In this document: positions 5,242-10,930 of the stretch, one piece after another
How positions within the stretch are numbered: the stretch's first letter is position 1
How the letters are laid out: every line of letters begins with the position of its first letter
Source: Ruminococcaceae bacterium UBA3323
Lineage (GTDB): Bacteria > Bacillota > Clostridia > Oscillospirales > Acutalibacteraceae
Length of the DNA: 10,930 nt
Assembly: GCA_002361935.1 (NCBI GenBank)
Contig: DESD01000034.1
Location: 1 to 10,930 of the forward strand
Direction: 5' to 3'
Made by a program: the position numbers and the translations under genes
The notes under the pieces: generated by a model
The model's input: the letters and a program-made list of their open reading frames with translations, nothing else
The model's database searches: none
Told to the model about the DNA's origin: nothing

Positions 5242-6239
5242 TTAAGAAAAATAAGGATTTATGCCTTGTTTTGGCAGCATCATTTATTGCTGTTGCAGCA
5301 GGCTTTTTTACGATATTTAAAAGAAACGAAAAATGCGCTTTTGTTTTTCTTGCTGTTTCTGCTTTTATTATAATTATGTTTTTATTTATTACATACAAAA
5401 GGATAAAAACAATAAAGAATTTAAACAGCTATCTGAATGCAATAAGCAGCGGCGATTATGACCTTGATATAAAGGATAACACCGAGGGTGAGCTGAGCAT
5501 AATTAAAAATAATCTTTACAAAATCATTGTTACGCTTCGTTCGCAGCAGGAAATGCTTCTGAAGGATAAACACTATCTTGCCGAATCGCTTGCGGATATT
5601 TCCCATCAGCTTAAAACGCCTATTACATCCATTACAATGATGTCCGATTTGCTGAAAAATGAAGAGGATGAGGGCAAACGTAAAGAATTTTCAGAGGTTA
5701 TTGAAAATCAGCTTTCAAGAATGAATTGGCTTATTGTAACACTTTTAAAGCTTTCTAAAATTGATGCAGGTGCAACGGAGTTTAAGAACAGCCTTGTAAA
5801 TCTTAAAAGTATGCTGAAAAAATCCGCCCAACCGTTTCTTTTAAATGCAGAAATCAATAATATAGATTTGTCTGTTGAATGTGATGATAATATCTTTGTT
5901 TCTGTTGATGAAAACTGGTATATTGAAGCAGTGTCCAATATAATCAAAAACTGTATAGAGCATACAGCCGGCGGCGGATACGTTAAGGTTTTGGCCGAGG
6001 AAACCCCTGTTTTTACAAGAATTCATATCAGGGATAACGGCTCGGGCATTGCAAAGGAAGATTTGCCGCATGTTTTTGAACGTTTTTATCAAGGAAAAAA
6101 TCACAGTGAATCAAGCGTTGGTATCGGGCTTGCACTCAGCAAGGCAATACTGAATAAGCAAAATTCCATTATAGATGTTCAAAGCAGTGAAAACTGCGGA
6201 ACAGAGTTTGTAATCACAATACATAAGGTGATTGTTTAG
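5238..6239 (+). CDS. Intramembrane-sensing histidine kinase (BceS/YxdK-like)
   Basis: 333 residues. Two membrane helices (about 8-27 and 33-53) are joined by only about six external residues (KRNEKC region), the mark of intramembrane-sensing kinases that take their signal from a partner transporter rather than a sensor domain. A short HAMP-like linker (54-100) follows. The H-box is ADISHQLKTPI with phospho-accepting H123, then the N-box NIIKNCIEHT, G1 DNGSGI, F-box ERFYQG and G2 VGIGLALSKA. It overlaps the regulator gene by four bases (ATGA) and is almost certainly its partner. By analogy with BceS and YxdK it should respond to a peptide antibiotic via the ABC permease encoded downstream; the actual inducer is not visible. 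Confidence 0.93.
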   Translation: MIKKNKDLCLVLAASFIAVAAGFFTIFKRNEKCAFVFLAVSAFIIIMFLFITYKRIKTIKNLNSYLNAISSGDYDLDIKDNTEGELSIIKNNLYKIIVTLRSQQEMLLKDKHYLAESLADISHQLKTPITSITMMSDLLKNEEDEGKRKEFSEVIENQLSRMNWLIVTLLKLSKIDAGATEFKNSLVNLKSMLKKSAQPFLLNAEINNIDLSVECDDNIFVSVDENWYIEAVSNIIKNCIEHTAGGGYVKVLAEETPVFTRIHIRDNGSGIAKEDLPHVFERFYQGKNHSESSVGIGLALSKAILNKQNSIIDVQSSENCGTEFVITIHKVIV

Positions 6240-6240
6240 C

Positions 6241-6320
6241 GTAAAGCACAATAGCTTTACATAGAAAACAGCTTGCTTTCTGTATTTATATATTATCGGG
6301 GCGGGTTTTATATCCGCCCG
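6241..6320 (+). other. Run of three hairpins between the kinase and ABC genes
   Basis: GTAAAGC (6241-6247) pairs with GCTTTAC (6254-6260). ATA/GAAA at 6261-6267 pairs, with a bulge, with TTTC/TGTAT near 6277-6285. GGGCGG (6299-6304) pairs with CCGCCC (6314-6319) and is followed by GTTTAAAA. The last is the best terminator candidate but its U-tract is short, so partial read-through from the two-component operon is likely. Confidence 0.5.
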
Positions 6321-6327
6321 TTTAAAA

Positions 6328-6341
6328 TTACAAAATTGTAA
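6328..6341 (+). promoter_or_regulatory. Candidate response-regulator operator upstream of the ABC genes
   Basis: TTACAAAATTGTAA has perfect 6-bp inverted arms (TTACAA/TTGTAA) two bases apart and matches the site at 4489-4502 at 13 of 14 bases. Further TTGTAA half-sites follow at 6359-6364 and 6387-6392. A weak -10 (TATTGT, 6357-6362) lies downstream. Role inferred. Confidence 0.6.
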
Positions 6342-6410
6342 TGGAAAATGTCACTCTATTGTAAGTTTGCGGCAGTAAACTTGGCATTGTAAACGAAAGG
6401 AGATTTCATT

Positions 6411-7094
6411 ATGGAAATACTTAAAGTTCAAAATTTAACAAAAACCTATGGTAAGGGTGACACAATGGTAAAGGCGCTTGATAATGTGTCTTTTTCAGTG
6501 CCGAAGGGTCAGTTTGTCGCAATTATCGGTCCGTCAGGTTCGGGTAAATCAACCCTGCTTCATATTCTTGGCGGTGTTGATACGGCAACAAGCGGCAATG
6601 TTTTCATTGAAGGGACAGATATTTCAAAGCTTGATGAAACGGCTCTTGCAATTTTTCGCCGCAGACAGATAGGCCTGATTTATCAGTTCTATAATCTTAT
6701 TCCTATTCTTAATGTAGAAGAAAATATAACGCTTCCGCTCCTCCTTGACGGTCAGAGTGTAAACAAGAAAAAGCTGGATCTTCTTGTTGATTCCCTTGGC
6801 TTAAAGGACAGAATAAAGCATCTTCCGAATCAGCTTTCGGGCGGTCAGCAGCAGAGAGTATCTATCGGCAGAGCGCTTATGAATAATCCTGCACTTGTGC
6901 TTGCGGATGAGCCTACAGGTAATCTGGACAGCAAAAACAGCAAGGAAATTGTTGATTTGCTCAGAACAATTAATAAAGAAAACAATCAAACTGTTATTAT
7001 CATTACGCATGATGACAGAATTGCCCTCAGTGCAGACAGAATTATTGCCATTGAGGACGGCAAAATCGTTAAGGACGAGGTGATTAGGCAGTGA
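6411..7094 (+). CDS. ABC transporter ATP-binding protein (BceA/YxdL/MacB-type)
   Basis: 227 residues, the usual length for the ATPase of FtsX-type exporters. Walker A GPSGSGKST (40-48), the Q-loop in YQFYNLIPILNVEENI, the signature LSGGQQQR (142-149), Walker B LVLADEPT (162-169) and the switch His200 in ITHDD are all intact; the D-loop region reads GNLDS. As a cytoplasmic dimer it powers the permease encoded next, presumably for removal of or resistance to membrane-acting peptides. AAAGGAGA (6396-6403) is eight bases before the ATG. The stop overlaps the permease GTG (GTGA). Located behind its own operator-like site, so probably induced by the upstream two-component system. Confidence 0.96.
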   Translation: MEILKVQNLTKTYGKGDTMVKALDNVSFSVPKGQFVAIIGPSGSGKSTLLHILGGVDTATSGNVFIEGTDISKLDETALAIFRRRQIGLIYQFYNLIPILNVEENITLPLLLDGQSVNKKKLDLLVDSLGLKDRIKHLPNQLSGGQQQRVSIGRALMNNPALVLADEPTGNLDSKNSKEIVDLLRTINKENNQTVIIITHDDRIALSADRIIAIEDGKIVKDEVIRQ

Positions 7095-9742
7095 ATATCG
7101 TTAATAAGCTAACGCTCCGCCACCTCAAAGAAAACAAGGGCAGAACAATTATAACAACGCTTGGAATCTGTGTTTCCGTTGCTATGATAACTGCGGTTTT
7201 CGTAAGTATAGCGTCCTTTATGAAGTTTTACGGGGACGCAACGGTTTTTGAGGCAGGCAACAAGCATGTTGAGTATTACGCATTAAGCAATGAGCAGATC
7301 ACTGCCCTGAAGGCGGACGACAGAATAGATGAAGTAGGTCTGTATGCAAATTTGCCTGAGGACAGTGATGGCTTTAAAGTGAATTCCGATTCACCGGACA
7401 GCGTTCGTGTAGGCAATATTTATGCCGGCGATGAAACAAACCTGAAGCAAATGCTTACGGGCAAGCTGGATGGCGCAATGCCGAAAAATGAACATGAGAT
7501 AGCAGTGGAACAGTCTTTGATTGAAAAAAACGGGCTGGATTGGAAGATCGGAGATACGGTTACCGTGCAGCTTGGCGAAAGATATTATGAATACTATGAT
7601 TACACTGAATCCGATGAATATTATGAAAAAACAGGTGAAAGTGCAAAGGTTAAATCTCATATATATGGGAATTCCGGTGTTTCAGATGAAGAATTTGCTC
7701 CTGCTTATGAAGCACAGTTTAAAATTGTGGGCATTCTTTATAATAATAATCCAACAAGGGGATCCGGAAAAATTGTTCGCGGCTTAAGCTCCGAAGAAAA
7801 GAAATCTGTTGCAAATGCAACCGTAACGCTAAAAAATGTAAATTACAAGTCGCTTGATGTGATTGAGGATATTTCGGAAACAATCGGCGTTGAATACGGC
7901 AGCGAGCAGATGCATATCAATAAGGATTATCTTCAGTCCAAGCTTGCAATAGACAGTGAAAGCGTGATTGCAACCACCATTATACCAATGGGCATTGTTA
8001 TTCTTATCATTATTATGATAGCTTCCGTTGTTCTGATTTACAATTCATTCGGAATGTCGCTTTCGGAAAGAACAAGGTATCTCGGAATGCTCGGCAGTGT
8101 CGGCGCAACAAAAAAGCAAAAAAAGAAATCCGTTTATTTTGAGGGTGCGGTTCTTGGCTTGATCGGAATTCCGCTTGGCATTATCGGCGGTGTTATCGGT
8201 ATCGGTGTAACGCTTGAAGTTGTAGGCAAAAAAATTGTAGAAACGGGAATGCTGATGGGCGTTGAGGATTCAGCACTGGAGTTTAAAGCGGTTGTTCCGC
8301 TCTGGGCAGTTGTCGGTGTAGTTATTTTCAGCCTGATTACCATATTTATTTCGGCAGTTATTCCTGCAAAAAAGGCTTCTTCCATTACTCCGGTTGATGC
8401 ATTACGGCAGAACAGCGAAATTAAGCTTAAAGCCAAAAAAGTTAAATCGCCGAAATATATCCGTAAAATTTTCGGATATGAGGGAGAGCTTGCACATAAA
8501 AATCTGAAAAGAAACGGCAGAAAATCAAGAGTAATTACTGCTTCCATCGCCATTTCGGTTATTCTGTTCATTTCGGTAAACTATTTCTGCAATATGTTTA
8601 CAAGAGTCAACAGCGATATGAATGTTCCTTATCAGATTCAGGTTAACTGTAAGTATGATGATATGGATGAGCTTAAGAAAGCGATTCTTGATATGGATAA
8701 TGTGGATGATGCTTATTTACTGGAAAGCACACAGCTTTTTCTGGGAAAGGATTATCCTGCTGATTATGATCATGCACTTGGCTCTGATGAAACCTTATCA
8801 AAGGCATACCGGAATTTGTGGCAATCCAATAAATCCTTAATGCTTCTTGGTATTGAAGATGATAGGTTCAATAAGCTTTGTGAGGATAACGGAATTGATT
8901 CTAAGCCTTATTACAGTATTGAGAATTATAGCATCAGAATGCTGCTTCTGAATAATTTGAGCAGAACAACCGGAGGCTCGGGCGTTTTCAATGAAAATGC
9001 AGTAGGCAGCAGAATTTCGGGGCCGCTTACCTTTGATGATGCCGGAAATGAAGTTATTTATTATTATCAGGTTCAGAATCTTGTTGACTATAAGTCGGAT
9101 AATGAGCTGTTTTCCCTGGTTCCCAAAAATTATTTTATCGCATTTGTTCCTTACAGTTCTTTTTACGGAATGACTTCCGATGTTGGAATGTATGAAGAAA
9201 TCTGGATCAATCTGGTTGTTTCAACGGACAGCCATAAGGAAGTTACCGAAAAGATTTCAAAATACGGCGATGAAAACGGAATACAGTTAAGCGTTTTTGA
9301 TGTTGCCGAAAATGCGGAATCCATGAATACAATCCTTTTTGTTCTTCAGGTATTTGTTTACGGCTTCATAACCTTGATTACCATGATAACGATTGCAAAT
9401 ATTATCAACACAATTTCAACAAGCATCGCATTGAGGCGAAAGGAATTTGCAATGCTCAAATCCGTTGGTGCAACGCAAAAAGGCTTCTATAAAATGGTTT
9501 GCCTTGAAAGCCTTTTCTATGGTTTGAATGCACTTATCGTTTCCATTCCGTTAAGTATTCTGATCAGCTTCGGGCTGAATAAGATAGTCGGCAGAGGCGA
9601 TGTACCGTTTGAAATAGACTTCCTATTATATGCCTGCGTAATTTTTGCAGTGTTCCTGATTATCGGATTCTCTATGCTCTATTCCGTTAAGAAAATAAAG
9701 AAGGATTCCATTATTGAAACCCTCAAGCAGGATATCACCTAA
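7091..9742 (+). CDS. Large ABC transporter permease with two FtsX domains
   Basis: 883 residues, GTG start at 7091 overlapping the ATPase stop, with GAGGTGAT about eight bases upstream. Predicted order: TM1 (about 19-43), external domain 1 (44-293), TM2-4 (about 296-318, 351-377, 404-426), a basic cytoplasmic linker (433-480), TM5 (481-503), external domain 2 (504-745), TM6-8 (about 746-775, 804-830, 843-868). Each half carries the FtsX signature: LSERTRYLGMLGSVGAT and LRRKEFAMLKSVGAT. This duplicated 4+4 layout differs from BceB/YxdM, which have ten helices, one external domain and about 620-665 residues. External domain 1 has a strikingly Tyr/Glu/Asp-rich segment near residues 163-185. The protein likely mediates mechanotransmission or peptide detachment at the membrane surface and may feed the signal to the adjacent intramembrane kinase; that link is inferred from gene order. 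Confidence 0.94.
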   Translation: MNIVNKLTLRHLKENKGRTIITTLGICVSVAMITAVFVSIASFMKFYGDATVFEAGNKHVEYYALSNEQITALKADDRIDEVGLYANLPEDSDGFKVNSDSPDSVRVGNIYAGDETNLKQMLTGKLDGAMPKNEHEIAVEQSLIEKNGLDWKIGDTVTVQLGERYYEYYDYTESDEYYEKTGESAKVKSHIYGNSGVSDEEFAPAYEAQFKIVGILYNNNPTRGSGKIVRGLSSEEKKSVANATVTLKNVNYKSLDVIEDISETIGVEYGSEQMHINKDYLQSKLAIDSESVIATTIIPMGIVILIIIMIASVVLIYNSFGMSLSERTRYLGMLGSVGATKKQKKKSVYFEGAVLGLIGIPLGIIGGVIGIGVTLEVVGKKIVETGMLMGVEDSALEFKAVVPLWAVVGVVIFSLITIFISAVIPAKKASSITPVDALRQNSEIKLKAKKVKSPKYIRKIFGYEGELAHKNLKRNGRKSRVITASIAISVILFISVNYFCNMFTRVNSDMNVPYQIQVNCKYDDMDELKKAILDMDNVDDAYLLESTQLFLGKDYPADYDHALGSDETLSKAYRNLWQSNKSLMLLGIEDDRFNKLCEDNGIDSKPYYSIENYSIRMLLLNNLSRTTGGSGVFNENAVGSRISGPLTFDDAGNEVIYYYQVQNLVDYKSDNELFSLVPKNYFIAFVPYSSFYGMTSDVGMYEEIWINLVVSTDSHKEVTEKISKYGDENGIQLSVFDVAENAESMNTILFVLQVFVYGFITLITMITIANIINTISTSIALRRKEFAMLKSVGATQKGFYKMVCLESLFYGLNALIVSIPLSILISFGLNKIVGRGDVPFEIDFLLYACVIFAVFLIIGFSMLYSVKKIKKDSIIETLKQDIT

Positions 9743-9754
9743 GGAGGAATACAA

Positions 9755-10129
9755 ATGAAGCGTACAAAGTTAATCGGAATAGGGATTGCAGTTGTTATTG
9801 CCGCAGTTCTGACCTGCGTTGGAATCAAGCTGCATTCGGATGCAGGCTATTATTACACGCAGATAGATAACAGCAAGGCGGAACAGATTGAATCAAACGG
9901 CGGCGTGATTGATTTTAACGGCGGAATGAGCTATTCGTATTCCCTGCCTGCCTTTAATGAAAAGGGCAAAGAAAGGGATATCAAATTCGGCACGGAAAAG
10001 AAACTGAAGGAAGGCGCATTTTTATGCTTAACCGTAAAATCGGTTCAGGGTGTTGTTGATTGGAAAGAAGTTCGGTATGATGAGCTTCCCGAGGAGATTC
10101 GTGAAAACTTTACCGCTCCTCAGAAATAA
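9755..10129 (+). CDS. YxeA-family (DUF1093) exported small protein
   Basis: 124 residues. An N-terminal hydrophobic helix (about 6-24) acts as signal or anchor; Cys21 is not in a proper lipobox. The YxeA-type domain follows, with GYYYTQID (31-38), YSYSLPAFNEKGKERDIKF (60-78), LKEGAFLCLTVKSVQGVVDWKEV and YDELPEEIRENF. YxeA-like domains are small beta-rich folds of unknown activity. In B. subtilis yxeA closes the yxdLM-yxeA operon controlled by YxdJK, and here the gene likewise follows the ABC permease by 12 bases, with a perfect AAGGAGG (9741-9747) that overlaps the permease stop. It is probably an accessory surface protein of this transporter. No intrinsic terminator with a T-tract follows directly; a 20-bp palindrome begins 11 bases downstream. 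Confidence 0.9.
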   Translation: MKRTKLIGIGIAVVIAAVLTCVGIKLHSDAGYYYTQIDNSKAEQIESNGGVIDFNGGMSYSYSLPAFNEKGKERDIKFGTEKKLKEGAFLCLTVKSVQGVVDWKEVRYDELPEEIRENFTAPQK

Positions 10130-10140
10130 TATGCTTATTT

Positions 10141-10297
10141 GCTTCCTGTTAACAGGAAGCGGATAGGAAGCAGCTGAAGAAGCTTAACAAAAATTAGCCT
10201 GTAATGATTCTTCGCTGCTTCTCATAATTTAAAACCCCATCAAAAGTCAAAGGGCATTCCGAAAGGGATGTCCTTTGGCATTTCGGGCTTTTCCCGA
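10141..10297 (+). ncRNA. Structured non-coding region: 3' UTR or small RNA candidate
   Basis: The 250 bases between the YxeA gene and the dUTPase gene contain no ORF but several strong stems. A perfect 20-bp palindrome lies at 10141-10160 (8-bp stem, TTAA loop). GAAGCAGC-T-GAAGAA (10167-10181) pairs with TTCTTCGCTGCTTC (10208-10221). A 15-bp stem (10246-10260 with 10265-10279, three G-U pairs) is closed by a GAAA tetraloop. TCGGG/CCCGA (10283-10297) forms the last stem. AGGAAGC occurs at 10154-10160 and at 10165-10171, so GCTTCCT (10141-10147) can pair with either and the first two stems can exclude each other. No T-tract follows any stem. I cannot place it in a known RNA family. Confidence 0.4.
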
Positions 10298-10319
10298 GGG
10301 GAGAAGGCAAAAATAATGC

Positions 10320-10349
10320 TTGTCTATGCATCCCTTAGTATGCTACAAT
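10320..10349 (+). promoter_or_regulatory. dut: Promoter of the dUTPase gene
   Basis: TTGTCT (10320-10325) and TACAAT (10344-10349) are 18 bp apart, and TGC before the -10 makes it an extended -10. RNA would start near 10356, giving a leader of about 24 bases. The structured region upstream is therefore outside this transcript. Confidence 0.6.
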
Positions 10350-10379
10350 GAATATATCATTTTTTAAGAGGTGTTACTT

Positions 10380-10892
10380 ATGGAAAAAATTGCTGCTTTT
10401 GAAAAGGTCAGCTTTGCACAGTTTGAAGAGGCGTGGAAAAAGAATTTTCCCGAAACAAAAGATGTAAAAGCGGTTTATGACGCAATAAAAATGCCGAAAA
10501 GGGCAACAACCGGCTCTGCAGGCTATGATTTTTTTGCACCTGCCGATATCAAAATGGAAAAGGGTAAATCCGTGCTGATTCCAACGGGAATTCGTTCCAA
10601 AATCCAGGATGGCTGGGTGCTGAAAATTTATCCACGCTCCGGTCTTGGCTTTAAGCACAGAGTTCAGCTTGATAATACGGTTGGCATTATTGATGCAGAT
10701 TATTACAATTCTTCAAACGAAGGTCATATTATGATAAAGCTTTCCTGCGATGCCCATGATGACGGACATACCGTTGAGCTTGCAGGCGGAGATGGCTTTG
10801 CTCAGGGAATTTTCCTTCCGTTCGGCATTACCTTTGATGATGACACAGACGGTATTCGTGACGGCGGTTTTGGCTCAACAACTAAAAAATAA
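10380..10892 (+). CDS. dut: dUTP diphosphatase (trimeric dUTPase family)
   Basis: 170 residues. The enzyme hydrolyses dUTP to dUMP and pyrophosphate, keeping uracil out of DNA and feeding dTMP synthesis. The five motifs are present: 1 at TGSAGYDFFAP (44-54), 2 at PRSGLGF (85-91), 3 at NTVGIIDADYY (99-109, with catalytic Asp105 and the base-stacking Tyr108), 4 at GDGFAQGIF, and 5 at GGFGSTTKK (162-170) with the P-loop-like tail. Compared with the E. coli enzyme it has an extra N-terminal segment of about 30 residues (MEKIAAFEKVSF...FPE) and YYNSSNEGH in place of the usual short turn after motif 3, as in a Clostridia/phage-type subgroup. Start ATG10380 is chosen because AAGAGGTG (10366-10373) is correctly spaced; the in-frame GTG10371 lies inside that ribosome site. 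Only 38 bases remain beyond the stop, with nothing recognisable. Confidence 0.93.
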   Translation: MEKIAAFEKVSFAQFEEAWKKNFPETKDVKAVYDAIKMPKRATTGSAGYDFFAPADIKMEKGKSVLIPTGIRSKIQDGWVLKIYPRSGLGFKHRVQLDNTVGIIDADYYNSSNEGHIMIKLSCDAHDDGHTVELAGGDGFAQGIFLPFGITFDDDTDGIRDGGFGSTTKK

Positions 10893-10930
10893 TAACAAAA
10901 ATTTACGGTGAAATTTAAAAATATAAACAT

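Noticed and set aside
8134..8571. 145-codon minus-strand open frame
   Set aside because: It lies wholly inside the FtsX permease on the opposite strand, has Thr/Ile/Pro-rich composition from antisense reading, and no ribosome site.
10161..10180. GGATAGGAAGCAGC resembles the GGAAGGAAGCAGC core of bacterial SRP (4.5S) RNA
   Set aside because: The required GGTCAGGTC partner strand and the SRP helix with its GGAA loop are missing; the bases instead pair with TTCTTCGCTGCTTC downstream.
10371..10379. GTG10371 as start of the dUTPase
   Set aside because: The GTG is part of the AAGAGGTG ribosome site that correctly serves ATG10380.
1..10930. Search for CRISPR arrays, insertion sequences, tRNA or rRNA genes and phage attachment sites
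   Set aside because: No regularly spaced repeats, transposase-like frames, cloverleaf sequences or rRNA blocks were seen on either strand; dUTPase alone is not evidence of a prophage.

Overview
The window looks like chromosomal DNA from an AT-rich, spore-forming Firmicute of the class Clostridia, probably a gut Ruminococcaceae/Oscillospirales-type organism. The evidence is a CotJA-CotJB spore-coat pair, strong AGGAGG-type ribosome binding sites, a MazF almost identical in layout to Bacillus EndoA, and codon use rich in AAA/GAT/TTT. No rRNA, tRNA, CRISPR array or insertion sequence is seen.

Layout. 134-616 (+) is a small, signal-less cysteine-peptidase-like amidase (Amidase_6 type). It converges at a shared hairpin terminator with a minus-strand pair: a membrane-anchored SGNH/GDSL hydrolase (672-1370), preceded by a small membrane-anchored protein whose frame is broken at a run of nine A residues (1389-1846). 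From 2028 a plus-strand pair encodes a DPM1/GtrB-like polyprenyl-phosphate glycosyltransferase and a GtrA-like four-helix membrane protein, which together likely move a sugar across the membrane on a lipid carrier. Minus-strand cotJA-cotJB (3458-3912) follows, without cotJC. Then come a solitary mazF (4093-4434) with a good terminator and the main operon-like block.

The main block (4567-10129) is a response regulator, an intramembrane-sensing histidine kinase, an ABC ATPase, a large two-FtsX-domain permease and a YxeA-family secreted/anchored small protein. This order matches the Bacillus subtilis yxdJ-yxdK-yxdL-yxdM-yxeA locus, a Bce-type antimicrobial-peptide sensing and detoxification system. 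The permease here, however, is 883 residues with two large extracytoplasmic domains, unlike the 10-helix BceB/YxdM type. Near-identical inverted repeats (TTACAAAATAGTAA at 4489 and TTACAAAATTGTAA at 6328) lie in front of the regulator gene and the ABC genes. They are the obvious candidates for the response-regulator operator, implying autoregulation plus control of the transporter.

A 250-bp non-coding stretch (10130-10379) holds several strong stem-loops, two of which compete for the same bases, followed by a clear promoter for a trimeric-type dUTPase (10380-10892).

The observations most worth following are the frame-shifted A9 gene with an in-phase A AAA AAG heptamer, the shared operator of the noncanonical Bce/Yxd-like module, and the structured RNA downstream of the YxeA gene.
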